36,038 nucleotides of DNA from a virus. Positions within the stretch are counted from its first letter, which is position 1. Every line of letters starts with the position of its first letter. This document shows, in pieces, positions 26,242 through 35,231 of the stretch. The stretch lies in IMG/VR virus record IMGVR_UViG_3300022698_000153, positions 1-36,038 of that record, one strand, 5' to 3'. A program made the translations under genes and the position numbers. A model generated the notes under the pieces. That model did not search any database. It had not been told where the DNA came from and was given only the letters and a program-made list of their open reading frames with translations.

Positions 26242-26258
26242 GGCCCTACGGGGGGAAA

Positions 26259-26468
26259 ATGAAAGATACACAAAAAGTTATTTATCTCGGCAGAGCGGTA
26301 CCCCGTCAGCATTTTCGCGCCTATGTTTACAACGTGGATGGCGAGAAAAAACTAGCGGAAAGTTACGACGATTTTGAAAAATTGGTTTCATCAGGTCTTT
26401 GGTTTCCTGAGCCTGTCGAGCAAAAACCACAGAAAAAACGAGCGAAAAACGCAAAAAAGGATGAGTGA
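26259..26468 (+). CDS. Small protein between coat and gp4-like gene, 69 aa
   Basis: ATG 26259 follows ACGGGGGGAAA. The product (MKDTQKVIYLGRAVPRQHFR, AYVYNVDGEKKLAESYDDFE, KLVSSGLWFPEPVEQKPQKK) has an N-terminal strand-rich part and a basic tail (RAKNAKKDE). Short proteins of this layout, with a conserved xxLVxSGLWxxxP segment, are often encoded just after capsid genes, and may be head-completion or decoration factors. The stop overlaps the next ATG (TGATG). Confidence 0.8.
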   Translation: MKDTQKVIYLGRAVPRQHFRAYVYNVDGEKKLAESYDDFEKLVSSGLWFPEPVEQKPQKKRAKNAKKDE

Positions 26469-27187
26469 TGGCCAAGACCGTCAAAGAGTTTTTGACACGC
26501 GCTTACAAACTGATTTCGTCGTCAAGTCCGACAGTCCCGCTGCACGGTAGTGACCTATCAGAAGGCTTGAACATCCTTAATTCTTTGATCAAACAATATG
26601 CTGCCACAGGTTTGCTCACGCCAATTTCACGAACGGAAACGGTTGGTGTCATTGCGGGTCAATCGATTGTTACATGTGGTCCGTCAACCTATGTTCCCAC
26701 GCCAGATATAACCGCAGGTCGTTTAGGCACGCTCGAAAATGCGTGGCTGGAGCTTGATGGCACGGTTTACCCACTCGTTGATAAAGATAGAAACGTTTAT
26801 TTAGCTAGCTATCGCTATGAACCGCTTCAAGGTTTGCCGTTGTGGGCTTTGACATATTTTGGTACGCAAATCACCGAAATACAGCTATACCCCGCGCCAT
26901 CTCAAGCTTACACGTTTTATGTGCGTGGAAAATTTGAAAAAGATGCGTTGGTGGCCACTGATACGCTCATTGATTTGCCAGAATATTACGTGCAGTTTTT
27001 TTACTACGCCGTTGCGCGTGAGCTTTGCTTTTTTAAAGGTCGCTCGGCAGTTTGGGATCAAAAGCTCGAAGGCATGTACGAGGAAAAGCGAGCCGTTATT
27101 GAATCCGTTTCAGAGGTCAATTTATCTATTAGTGGTACCGATGATGTACAACTCAACGGGGCGCATCGTGTAAGGGCTGGAATCTAA
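26468..27187 (+). CDS. Head-to-tail adaptor, P22 gp4-like
   Basis: The protein has 239 residues (P22 gp4 has 166). ATG 26468 overlaps the previous stop (TGATG). The N-terminal helical segment (VKEFLTRAYKLISSSSPTVP, SEGLNILNSLIKQYAATGLL) and the following DRNVYLASYRYEPLQGLPLW region match the gp4/T7 gp11-type adaptor that binds beneath the portal and closes the filled head. The C-terminal half (FYVRGKFEKDALVATDTLID, LPEYYVQFFYYAVARELCFF) is also characteristic. It is longer than P22 gp4, with no muramidase-like motif visible. It works with the gp10-like protein encoded next. Confidence 0.85.
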   Translation: MAKTVKEFLTRAYKLISSSSPTVPLHGSDLSEGLNILNSLIKQYAATGLLTPISRTETVGVIAGQSIVTCGPSTYVPTPDITAGRLGTLENAWLELDGTVYPLVDKDRNVYLASYRYEPLQGLPLWALTYFGTQITEIQLYPAPSQAYTFYVRGKFEKDALVATDTLIDLPEYYVQFFYYAVARELCFFKGRSAVWDQKLEGMYEEKRAVIESVSEVNLSISGTDDVQLNGAHRVRAGI

Positions 27188-28953
27188 TGCCGACAGAACC
27201 GTTAGACATATTCGCTCACTATGACAAACAGCGTTTTACGCAGTTTGGGAGTCGTGACGCTGCGAATTGGTACAAAGTAGCTGTAGGCAGCGGTAAAAAA
27301 CAAACGGCGCTTTACCCTTCTATGGGGCGTTCACATATCAATTTTTTTGGGCAAAATCGTCTGATTTTTGAAGGTGAACCCAAGGCCATTTTTGCGAGCC
27401 TTGACTTTTTATATGTGATTGTTGGTACTACGGTTATACAAGTTGACAAATTTTGGAACGAAAAAAAAATAGGCACTGTACCGCTCGGCAGTGAAGTATG
27501 GTTTGCCTATTTGCCCGTGGGCACGATTACTTATTGCATCCTAACCGCCGAAACGGTGATGTATGCAATTACCGAGAATGGTAACACGGTCAGTTATGAT
27601 GAAATAACCGACCCCAACGCACCTACGCGCCCTCAATATGTAGCTGCTTTTGGTAATCGGTTTGTTGTATCGCAACAAGGTACACCGGATTATTACTTGT
27701 CACAGGTCAATCTAGGCGGCTCCGTGCTTAATGCTGCCACGGCATTTACGGTCAATAGTGCGCCCCTGTTTAACCGCGCATCGGGCGTGATTAAGCAATT
27801 CGCTGTGCTGCATAATCAGCTCTATATTTTTTCGGCATACACGATCGACCCTTGGTCCAATATTCCATCATTTTTTACGGTAGCGGGTGTAACCACGGAA
27901 TTTCCGTGGAAGCTGAACGCTTCGTATAACTTTGACTATGGCTTGGTAGACCCCAAATCCTTAGATGTCGCGTTTGGCATGATGGCGTGGCTAGGCCAAA
28001 ACCGAAAGGGTCAAGTCAGTGTGTTTGTATCTAATGGCGGCCAACCTTCTGAGATTTCAACAGACGCGGTGGACGTTATCATAGCAGATTCTGCGCAAGC
28101 CGAACCCAACGAATATTTCTTATCTGGCAATACGAATGGTTTTTTCTACGAGTATGAAAACACCATTTTTTATCGAATTTCGGCAGGTGATTACAAAAAC
28201 TTTGGCAATCTCGACAATACCGAGGATGCTAATTGTTTAGAATTTAACTTTGACACGCAAACCTGGTCACGCGCGATTGAGCTAAACGGCGAACGTAACC
28301 GTGCAGTAAAACACGCTTATTTCAACGATGTGCAATTGGTTACGGTGCAAGATGACCCCGTAGTTTATGAGTTTTCGGGTCATTTTTATTACAACGAGCT
28401 GCGCAATGAAAGCGCCGAATCTCAAGCCGCTGATGCTTTTTTGCGGTTTCCAATGCGTTATACGCTAGTAACCGATCACATCTATGAGCCGGATTATTCC
28501 GAGTTCATCACCGACTATGTAGAAATAGACTTTGTGTTTGGTAATCAGACGTTCTATAAAAATAACGCGCCATTTAATAACACAGAATTTTTAGTCGCCG
28601 AGGATGAGGTTAACGGCGAGCCGGTTTATTTGACTGCCGAGGATGAGATCAACGGGGAGCCGGTCTTTTTCACGGCCGAGGGAAGTAACACCCCACAATT
28701 CGATGACAATCACTATAACGCGCTTTTCAAGCCACACATTGAGCTTTACTGGTCGGATGATGGCGGCGTGAGCTTTCACACGGCCGATTTGCGCGAGTTT
28801 TCGCCGCTTGGACAGTATCGCTGGCGCATGAAATGGTGGGAACTGGGCGCATCACGTAACCGCGTTTATAAGCTCGTGGCGGTCAGCTCAGCGCCGATTG
28901 TGATATTGGGCGCTACGCAGATGCGCAGGCGTGCAAGCGGAGGGGCGAACTGA
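27187..28953 (+). CDS. Tail hub / DNA stabilisation protein, P22 gp10-like
   Basis: The protein has 588 residues (P22 gp10 has 472). The start at ATG 27187 overlaps the previous stop (TAATG). The beta-propeller-like pattern of gp10 is visible: ALYPSMGRSHINFFGQNRLI, ASLDFLYVIVGTTVIQVDKF, RPQYVAAFGNRFVVSQQGTP, DPKSLDVAFGMMAWLGQN. It forms the tail hub below the adaptor and carries the receptor-binding proteins. Residues 471-496 hold a 13-residue tandem repeat (AEDEVNGEPVYLT, AEDEINGEPVFFT), part of an insertion that may explain the extra length. Confidence 0.88.
   Translation: MPTEPLDIFAHYDKQRFTQFGSRDAANWYKVAVGSGKKQTALYPSMGRSHINFFGQNRLIFEGEPKAIFASLDFLYVIVGTTVIQVDKFWNEKKIGTVPLGSEVWFAYLPVGTITYCILTAETVMYAITENGNTVSYDEITDPNAPTRPQYVAAFGNRFVVSQQGTPDYYLSQVNLGGSVLNAATAFTVNSAPLFNRASGVIKQFAVLHNQLYIFSAYTIDPWSNIPSFFTVAGVTTEFPWKLNASYNFDYGLVDPKSLDVAFGMMAWLGQNRKGQVSVFVSNGGQPSEISTDAVDVIIADSAQAEPNEYFLSGNTNGFFYEYENTIFYRISAGDYKNFGNLDNTEDANCLEFNFDTQTWSRAIELNGERNRAVKHAYFNDVQLVTVQDDPVVYEFSGHFYYNELRNESAESQAADAFLRFPMRYTLVTDHIYEPDYSEFITDYVEIDFVFGNQTFYKNNAPFNNTEFLVAEDEVNGEPVYLTAEDEINGEPVFFTAEGSNTPQFDDNHYNALFKPHIELYWSDDGGVSFHTADLREFSPLGQYRWRMKWWELGASRNRVYKLVAVSSAPIVILGATQMRRRASGGAN
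28597..28674 (+). repeat. 39-bp tandem repeat in the tail-hub gene
   Basis: Two adjacent 39-base units (28597-28635, 28636-28674) encode AEDEVNGEPVYLT and AEDEINGEPVFFT, with a trace of a third unit (AEG) after them. The copies differ at synonymous and conservative positions, so the duplication is not recent and the peptide is under selection. Confidence 0.85.
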
Positions 28954-29246
28954 TGGCAATGCAGCTAGATAAGCTTGACCCTGTTCCGTTTGTGGGTGAT
29001 GAGGTCCCACGTTTTTTCTTTATGTGGCTCACGGTTGTCATTGATACGCTGAATAACGCGCTTATTGACCTTGAAAATTTCGTCAATTTGCCAGTGATAC
29101 CAAGCTACACGCAAGCCGAAATTGTGGCCGCTGGGCCTGATGCAGAAGACGGAACTATGTGGTACGCGAGCGATTCAGTGCCGCCTAACGTGGTGATAAA
29201 AATTGATGGGTCGTTGAGACAATTAACAACGGCGGCATTCCCGTAG
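28953..29246 (+). CDS. Small structural protein, 97 aa
   Basis: ATG 28953 overlaps the previous stop (TGATG). The N-terminal half has a helix (RFFFMWLTVVIDTLNNALID); the C-terminal half reads TQAEIVAAGPDAEDGTMWYA and NVVIKIDGSLRQLTTAAFP, an 'ADGTMWYxxDxxPPxVVxKIDGxLRxL' type of ending that occurs in small podovirus proteins encoded near tail-hub genes. It is probably a tail or virion component. No membrane topology is predicted with confidence. Confidence 0.75.
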   Translation: MAMQLDKLDPVPFVGDEVPRFFFMWLTVVIDTLNNALIDLENFVNLPVIPSYTQAEIVAAGPDAEDGTMWYASDSVPPNVVIKIDGSLRQLTTAAFP

Positions 29247-29257
29247 GAGCGAAAAAA

Positions 29258-29830
29258 ATGTCCTTATTTTCAGCAATGAAAGATTTCATCGATCCTGGCC
29301 GGAAGTATCGAAAAGCAGCCGATCGGATGGATCAGTATTACAAGCAAGGACAACAGTATTTAGAACCGTATGCGCAGCAGGGCCAGGACGCGTATCAAAA
29401 TTTAAATTCGGTTATGCAAAACTTGTTGAATCCATCGCAGTTTGATGACCAGTTGATGCAGGATTACGAGACAAGTGATTTTGCCAGACAGCAGCAGGAG
29501 GAAGCGCAAAACCTTGGCTTAGATGCAGCAAGTTCCATGGGTCTCATGGGGTCAACTCCCGCGCTACAGGGCATACAGCGCGGAACGGCGCAAATTGGTG
29601 CGGAAGACCGTTACCGAGCACTTGATCGCTTGATACAGCAGTATATGCAAGGCGCGAATACCGCGCAAAACATCTACCAGACGGGCGCACAAACGGCTGG
29701 TGCGATGAGCGGAAACGCGATGAATCAGGGGCAAAATGCCGCACAGTTAAAATACGGCGAATATGGCGCAGGCGTCGAACAGCAGATGCAGTTGCTTGGC
29801 ACGCTATTAGGCGCGATGAAAGGGAAATAG
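29258..29830 (+). CDS. Ejection protein candidate, P22 gp7-like
   Basis: The protein has 190 residues (P22 gp7 has 229), with ATG 29258 after GTAGGAGCGAAAAA. The composition fits a DNA-ejection protein: very Gln/Ala/Gly/Met-rich helical segments (YYKQGQQYLEPYAQQGQDAY, then DFARQQQEEAQNLGLDAASS, AGAMSGNAMNQGQNAAQLKY), with no stable-fold motifs. Three genes follow in the P22 order gp7, gp20, gp16, which supports the call. Such proteins sit in the head near the portal and enter the host with the DNA. Confidence 0.75.
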   Translation: MSLFSAMKDFIDPGRKYRKAADRMDQYYKQGQQYLEPYAQQGQDAYQNLNSVMQNLLNPSQFDDQLMQDYETSDFARQQQEEAQNLGLDAASSMGLMGSTPALQGIQRGTAQIGAEDRYRALDRLIQQYMQGANTAQNIYQTGAQTAGAMSGNAMNQGQNAAQLKYGEYGAGVEQQMQLLGTLLGAMKGK

Positions 29831-29833
29831 AAA

Positions 29834-30772
29834 ATGGCAATAAATATTCCAATGCCTGGCAGCCCTGGCGACGCTTTTTCGAAAGGAATTGAAAGCGGTC
29901 GCGGTCTATTCCAGGATATGCTGAAAAAGAAATTGCTGCCCTATCAGATTGCGCAATATGAACAAGCGGCGGCGCTTGCACCACTGCAACAGGAGTTAAC
30001 CCAAGCGCAAACCGAGCAGGCGTTAGGGTCTGCCGGGTTGAGTCGATATAAATCAGATCCGCAAGCACGAATACAATACATGCGCAGTCTTTTGCAGGCA
30101 TTTAATACGCCAGATAGCCAACCACAAATTAGCGGCATGATGGAGTCGCCAGCCGACGGATCCGTTCAGCCACAGCAATTACCTTTAACAGGTGGTGAAG
30201 GTGGACAAAGTTCTGAAATGGATCTTACCAGTCCACAAATGAACGCGCTTTCACAAATATTCAAAAGTGAGCTTGGGTTTGATCCGTATGAATCACAGCG
30301 GGAAATCCAGGAATTTAAAAAGAAGAAAGAATATGAGCAAGGGCTGACGACGACAAAAACACGCGGCGAAGATGAGCAAATTATCAATTCCGGTGAGGAT
30401 TTGATTAGAACGCTCAAGAAGTTGAAGGAAACCCCGATACCAAAAGTTTTGGGGGGTTGGGGCGAAAGTCTGGCAAATCCTAACGTTCGAGCAAATTTTG
30501 AAATGTTGCAATCTGGCGTTGTGGATCAATTAACAAAAGCTTATAACTATCTCGGCATAAAAGAATCGATCAAAAAAGCTTCAGACCAGGTTAAACGCCA
30601 TACCGGAGAATCCGACGAAAACTTTTACAACCGTCTGGAATATTTGATCAATGACGCAAATTTACGTGTAAAAAATGCGCAGCGTCGTAGACAACAAGGA
30701 ACCAGCCAACCACAACAACAACCGTCATCACGCCGAAAGCGTTATAACCCCGGCACTGGGAAACTTGAATAA
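29834..30772 (+). CDS. Ejection protein candidate (position of P22 gp20)
   Basis: The protein has 312 residues (P22 gp20 has 471), with ATG 29834 after AAAGGGAAATAGAAA. The N-terminus (PMPGSPGDAFSKGIESGRGL, FQDMLKKKLLPYQIAQYEQA) and Ala/Gln-rich helices (ALAPLQQELTQAQTEQALGS) resemble ejection proteins. The C-terminal third is charged (DNRVKNAQRRRQQGTSQPQQ in outline) and ends in a basic tail. Assignment is by position between the gp7-like and gp16-like genes and by composition, not by a diagnostic motif. Confidence 0.65.
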   Translation: MAINIPMPGSPGDAFSKGIESGRGLFQDMLKKKLLPYQIAQYEQAAALAPLQQELTQAQTEQALGSAGLSRYKSDPQARIQYMRSLLQAFNTPDSQPQISGMMESPADGSVQPQQLPLTGGEGGQSSEMDLTSPQMNALSQIFKSELGFDPYESQREIQEFKKKKEYEQGLTTTKTRGEDEQIINSGEDLIRTLKKLKETPIPKVLGGWGESLANPNVRANFEMLQSGVVDQLTKAYNYLGIKESIKKASDQVKRHTGESDENFYNRLEYLINDANLRVKNAQRRRQQGTSQPQQQPSSRRKRYNPGTGKLE

Positions 30773-32721
30773 TGGCTAAAGGATACAAGGAAATAGACAT
30801 GCCAAATGGGGAAGTCTGGGAGTTTCCCTCTGACATGTCTGATGCCCAAATATCGGCTGCTATCCAGAAAAGCTACGATCCACAGTCTGGCATGGGAGCG
30901 TCCAAACAAGCCGCAGAAGCGCCACAAGAAACCTTAATGGATAAGGTAATGCGTTATGGGTTAAAAGATCCCGCAGCAGGTGCTACAAAGCTTGTGCGCA
31001 ACGTTGAAGACACCGTTCCTTGGATAGGCAATAAGCTAGCAGATTTGCCACCTACCGTCATTAACGCGATATCACGCGCGTTTGGTGGCGAAGATGTAGC
31101 CAAGTATGTCGGTGCTAAGGCTGAAAAACCTGCATTTCCATCGACCGGCGTAAAAGATGAGCAAATTTATCAGATGTTTGGCTTGCCACCCGCTAACAAA
31201 CAAAACGCCGGTGATGTCGTTGCCCAATTTGTGCCTGATTTAGTCGGCGCTATCGCGATGCCTGAGACTAAGCTTCCGTATATTACCAAACTACTTTCAA
31301 AAGCGTCAGGGAAGGCCGGAAAGGTTCTACCCAGAACCGCAGAAACAGTGGCATCACAAGCCGCGTATGGCGCCGCAGCTGCCCCAGAAGGCGAGAAAGG
31401 AAAAAGCGCAACGATCCAAGGATTATTAACTGCGCCCTTCGCTGGTGCTAGTCAATATGCAAAAGCGACCACAAGCCCCCAAATGCGAAATCTAATGGCT
31501 ATGTTGCTTGGTACAGCAGGAGGCGGAGCCGGATGGGAACTTGGACAAGCGACGGGAGGCAATCCTTATATTTCGATGCTTCTAAGCCTTGGGGGTGGCG
31601 CTTTGGGGTATAGAAGTGCCGCGACGCCGGAAATGAAAATGCTTGAACAAGTAGAGGGCGTTAACCTTAACGATCCAGCCGTACAAGAGAAACTAGCCGC
31701 CTCTAACCGCATAGGAGTCAATATTACGCCAGCCGAGGCCGCAGAATCACCCTATTTAGGGGGTGTCCATGCACAATCCTCAAAATCGGCGCAAGGTTCA
31801 AAAGTTGGGTTTCAGAAAGGTAAACAGAGGATTGCCCAAGAAGAAAGCGCGGTTACGCGGCTGATGGATAATATTTATGACCCTGCTGAAATGGACGCGG
31901 AAATACAAAGGGGCTATGCGATTGCTGACCAACAAGAGGTTCCACCGACGATGCCATTGCAGTATCAGGACGAACCGATCGTAGAAATCGCATTTAACAA
32001 AATAGAAGACTCACCGGAACTTCTACACGACGCCAAAAAGAAAGGACTTGTTACCGAAGACGGAAAATTAGATAGAACAAAGCTTGGATCGTGGGATAAC
32101 GTTAAACGCTATTTAGACGAAAAAATAACCAAAATTGAAAAAGGCGAAGAAAAATCAACGATCGATATAATGAAATATCAAAGCCTAAAAGAATTTCGGG
32201 ATGCTATACGCGGACAATTAGAAAATATATCGGAGGATTACAGATATGCTAAAGGTCTCGCGGAACGAAGAAACGCACGTGAAACCGTCAACAAAGCTTT
32301 CAATAAGGCTGATATTGACAATGGAAACGCATTGTTTAAAAAGCTTCAAAGCCGAAAAGATTTTGCCGAGTTGATGGGTCACTTAAACGATGTACCCGAA
32401 GCACAACAAGCACTACGAGATATGCGCCTGATTTTCAAAAACTCTCGCCCCCCTGCAAAAATCAATACGACAGCGGGATTAGAAAGTACAAACATGAACA
32501 AGTCACGTAATCTTTTAGACGCAGCAAAAGAAAGGATGAAAGGCTGGGTTCATAACAACCGTTTTGATGAAAGGGTATTAGATTTCATTCACTCAGGGCG
32601 TTGGCAAGAAGAAATGGTAGAAATAAACAAAATCAGCGACCAGCAAAAGAAAATGGCTGCGTTCGTTGATTTGCTTGGAAAAGCCGCAGGAACCGCAGGA
32701 CGCGAGGCAGCAGAGGAATAA
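30772..32721 (+). CDS. Ejection protein candidate (position of P22 gp16)
   Basis: The protein has 649 residues (P22 gp16 has 609). ATG 30772 overlaps the previous stop (TAATG). The opening GYKEIDMPNGEVWEFPSDMS, DAQISAAIQKSY matches the short 'xxxLPDGxxxEFPxxMSDxxIxxAI' N-terminal signature of phage ejection proteins. Residues about 240-285 (MAMLLGTAGGGAGWELGQAT, MLLSLGGGALGYRS) are Gly/Ala-rich and hydrophobic, likely to insert into the host membrane. The C-terminal half is long charged helix. It is expected to form, with the two proteins upstream, the conduit for genome entry. Confidence 0.75.
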   Translation: MAKGYKEIDMPNGEVWEFPSDMSDAQISAAIQKSYDPQSGMGASKQAAEAPQETLMDKVMRYGLKDPAAGATKLVRNVEDTVPWIGNKLADLPPTVINAISRAFGGEDVAKYVGAKAEKPAFPSTGVKDEQIYQMFGLPPANKQNAGDVVAQFVPDLVGAIAMPETKLPYITKLLSKASGKAGKVLPRTAETVASQAAYGAAAAPEGEKGKSATIQGLLTAPFAGASQYAKATTSPQMRNLMAMLLGTAGGGAGWELGQATGGNPYISMLLSLGGGALGYRSAATPEMKMLEQVEGVNLNDPAVQEKLAASNRIGVNITPAEAAESPYLGGVHAQSSKSAQGSKVGFQKGKQRIAQEESAVTRLMDNIYDPAEMDAEIQRGYAIADQQEVPPTMPLQYQDEPIVEIAFNKIEDSPELLHDAKKKGLVTEDGKLDRTKLGSWDNVKRYLDEKITKIEKGEEKSTIDIMKYQSLKEFRDAIRGQLENISEDYRYAKGLAERRNARETVNKAFNKADIDNGNALFKKLQSRKDFAELMGHLNDVPEAQQALRDMRLIFKNSRPPAKINTTAGLESTNMNKSRNLLDAAKERMKGWVHNNRFDERVLDFIHSGRWQEEMVEINKISDQQKKMAAFVDLLGKAAGTAGREAAEE

Positions 32722-32723
32722 AC

Positions 32724-34859
32724 ATGGCAACATTCGTACGCGGAACAAACCCAAAATGGTACCTAGTCAATCTCACGGGCGACCAGTTCGACGACACCTA
32801 TTACCTATGGGTTTTAGAAAACGATATTCCCTATTCGCCCCAAGAGCCGTATCAGACGCCCACCGGAACCCAGTGGACAAATCCTATTCAGTGCGGGGCT
32901 AACGGCACGTTTCCGGACAACATGTATTTCAACGCAGACCTAACCTATCGTTTGGAGTTTCGCCAAAATGATGGGGTGAATCCACCATCACAATCTGACC
33001 CATTGGTTTACCTGATTGAAAACTACAACCCCAACGGCACGAATGCTACGCCTTCGACGACCGACGAGGCCACCGTTGATAACCAGGTAACGAATCCACA
33101 GTTTTCCGAGGTGAATTTCAACTCGCCTTATACGCTGTCAGGTGTAACGAATCCTGATCCAATAGAGATTGCACCAGGTTGGTTTCTCATTCTGGAGGGG
33201 TCTGGCACGGTAACCTTTGAGCTAGTACCGCTCGATAGCTCAATTCCTACGCCCACTAACGCCCCCTATGCGCTACGTTTAACGATTGGTGCAGGCTGGA
33301 CAACGTCGCCTATTTTGCGTCAGAGGCTTACGCAGAACGGTGTGCAATGGTCGGAACAATTCGTTGCATCGTCTTACACTGCACGCATTGAAGGCACTGC
33401 ACAGACGGTGACAACGCGCCTGATGGCTTCTGATGGAACGCCGCTATTAGCGCTTGGGTCTCCGACAATAGATAGCTTGTTTACAGAATATCTAGGTATT
33501 GGCGAAATGCCAGCCGCAACGAACCTAGACGTGCCACCAGACGCCTATATTGACTATGAAGTCGTATTGCCGCAAACCGTCGATATTTACCTAACGAGTT
33601 TTCAGCTGGTTACATCTAATTCGCTTGTTACCTCGAATTATCAGCAAACGACGATTGAGCGACAACGCGATCATCTATTTCATTATTATGAAAATGATCT
33701 AAAAATTAAACGACAGCCTAGCATTTTGATTGGCTGGGATTTTGCGCTTAATCCTCGACAATTTGCACCGACGACTACTGGCCCTGATGTCTGGGGGCCG
33801 TATGCGACGGGCGCGAATACCTCAAACTATGTGTGGGATCAGACCATTCTATTTCAGTCGTCTGACTCAGGTCCACAAGTTTCCGTGGGGGCGACAGAAT
33901 CACTCAATATCGAGGCCGCAGCGGCGACGCAATTTGCCCTGGTGCAATATCTCGATGGCGCGACGGTCAATCGACTGCTCAATAACCCGCTGTCGGTAAA
34001 TATTTCGGGGTATACGGACGTTAGCGGAGGCATTAGTGGTGTGGTATCACTGTGGTATACCGACGCCGCAGCACTGCCAGATATGACCGCTAATGACTCG
34101 ATTGTGGCGACATTGAATAGTGATGGCTCTGTAGCCACGACGAATTTTGTCACTGACGCATGGACAGAAATCACCCCAGGTGACTTAGGCGCTAACGAAT
34201 TTACCCTGGGTGAATCTGCAACGTTGCAATACAACGATATTCCCCTGTCAGGCTGGGATACGGCCGGCGTTGCCGCAATTGATGACGCAACCTTTTTTGC
34301 TGTGGTCGTGGGTTTTGAATCGCTTGCGATGGGTGACACGGTTTCGATTGGGTCTATTTCTCTGTGTGAAGGAAACCTTCCAACACGGCCAGCTGCCGAG
34401 TCTGTTACGGAAGTGTTACGTAACTGTGAACGTTACTACGAAAAGAGTTATTCGCCGGATGAATACCCAGGTGATATTAGTACCGATAACGAAGTTATTT
34501 TGTCACAAGACGCCTATTTTGATGGCACAAACTCAATGGTGTTTATGCCTGGTGATTTCACACTAGAGTTCAAAACTCAGAAACGTTCCAGCGCGCCCAC
34601 TGTTACGTTCTATGGTCCGACAAATGGCACAGCAGGTGATGTTAACTCTTACCTGTTTAATGGACAGGCAGCGACTCGTGTGGCAGCCGCAGCGACATTG
34701 ACAGATTATTGGCGCTTCAAGAATTTGAATGACAAGCGAACGACATGGGAAGCAGACACGAATGCAGGAACACCCACATTAACCGGCTCGACGCGCGTGC
34801 AAGGCAGCGGGTCAATGGGCTTTCAATATGACGTTGATGCACGATTAGGAGTCGTTTAA
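32724..34859 (+). CDS. Tailspike or tail fibre protein 1
   Basis: The protein has 711 residues, with ATG 32724 after AGAGGAATAAAC. The first 110 residues (GTNPKWYLVNLTGDQFDDTY, YLWVLENDIPYSPQEPY, PIQCGANGTFPDNMYF, LTYRLEFRQNDG) form a virion-binding head domain of a type recurrent at the N-terminus of podovirus receptor-binding proteins. The rest is beta-rich with Asn/Thr/Ser and no obvious parallel beta-helix repeats or catalytic triad. Two lectin-like beta regions are suggested (about 115-290 and 335-540). It should be trimeric and contact the cell surface; whether it has enzyme activity cannot be told. Confidence 0.75.
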   Translation: MATFVRGTNPKWYLVNLTGDQFDDTYYLWVLENDIPYSPQEPYQTPTGTQWTNPIQCGANGTFPDNMYFNADLTYRLEFRQNDGVNPPSQSDPLVYLIENYNPNGTNATPSTTDEATVDNQVTNPQFSEVNFNSPYTLSGVTNPDPIEIAPGWFLILEGSGTVTFELVPLDSSIPTPTNAPYALRLTIGAGWTTSPILRQRLTQNGVQWSEQFVASSYTARIEGTAQTVTTRLMASDGTPLLALGSPTIDSLFTEYLGIGEMPAATNLDVPPDAYIDYEVVLPQTVDIYLTSFQLVTSNSLVTSNYQQTTIERQRDHLFHYYENDLKIKRQPSILIGWDFALNPRQFAPTTTGPDVWGPYATGANTSNYVWDQTILFQSSDSGPQVSVGATESLNIEAAAATQFALVQYLDGATVNRLLNNPLSVNISGYTDVSGGISGVVSLWYTDAAALPDMTANDSIVATLNSDGSVATTNFVTDAWTEITPGDLGANEFTLGESATLQYNDIPLSGWDTAGVAAIDDATFFAVVVGFESLAMGDTVSIGSISLCEGNLPTRPAAESVTEVLRNCERYYEKSYSPDEYPGDISTDNEVILSQDAYFDGTNSMVFMPGDFTLEFKTQKRSSAPTVTFYGPTNGTAGDVNSYLFNGQAATRVAAAATLTDYWRFKNLNDKRTTWEADTNAGTPTLTGSTRVQGSGSMGFQYDVDARLGVV

Positions 34860-35203
34860 TGACACGTTACAACTCGAATTATGACCTGACACTTTTGCAG
34901 AGCGACATATGCGCGCAGTTTCACTTAACAACGGCGGGCGGTGTTGATACCTATACCGTCCCAGGAACAGCGGAACAAAAATATTCCGCAAGATTTTCCT
35001 ACGCGTCAAATTCAAACGTATTTGTGTGCCTTAATGCAGCGCCCACCATTCCGTCCGCGTCTGCGGTGGGGGTGCAGCCGTACAATGAGTTCAAGCCTGG
35101 CGCGGATGGAAGCCAAAGACAGGTGAAGGGCGGCGATGTCATCCAGCTATTAACGCCTGATACCACTGCATATTGCGGTGTTTCGCTGCGTGAAATAGAG
35201 TAA
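34859..35203 (+). CDS. Small tail-associated protein, 114 aa
   Basis: ATG 34859 overlaps the previous stop (TAATG). The product (LLQSDICAQFHLTTAGGVDT, FSYASNSNVFVCLNAAPTIP, ASAVGVQPYNEFKPGADGSQ, QVKGGDVIQLLTPDTTAYCG) is beta-rich, with the pattern 'NVFVCLNAAPTxPxxxxxxxQPYxEFxP...VKGGDVxxxxTPDTTAYxGVSLR' that I associate with small podovirus proteins encoded beside receptor-binding proteins. It is probably a tail component or fibre adaptor lying between the two fibre genes. Confidence 0.75.
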   Translation: MTRYNSNYDLTLLQSDICAQFHLTTAGGVDTYTVPGTAEQKYSARFSYASNSNVFVCLNAAPTIPSASAVGVQPYNEFKPGADGSQRQVKGGDVIQLLTPDTTAYCGVSLREIE

Positions 35204-35231
35204 AAAATAATCTTAGGGATTAAGGACGATC

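Noticed and set aside
29544-30101. A 185-codon frame antisense to the ejection-protein genes
   Set aside because: It crosses the boundary of two supported genes on the other strand, with no ribosome site and no recognisable product.
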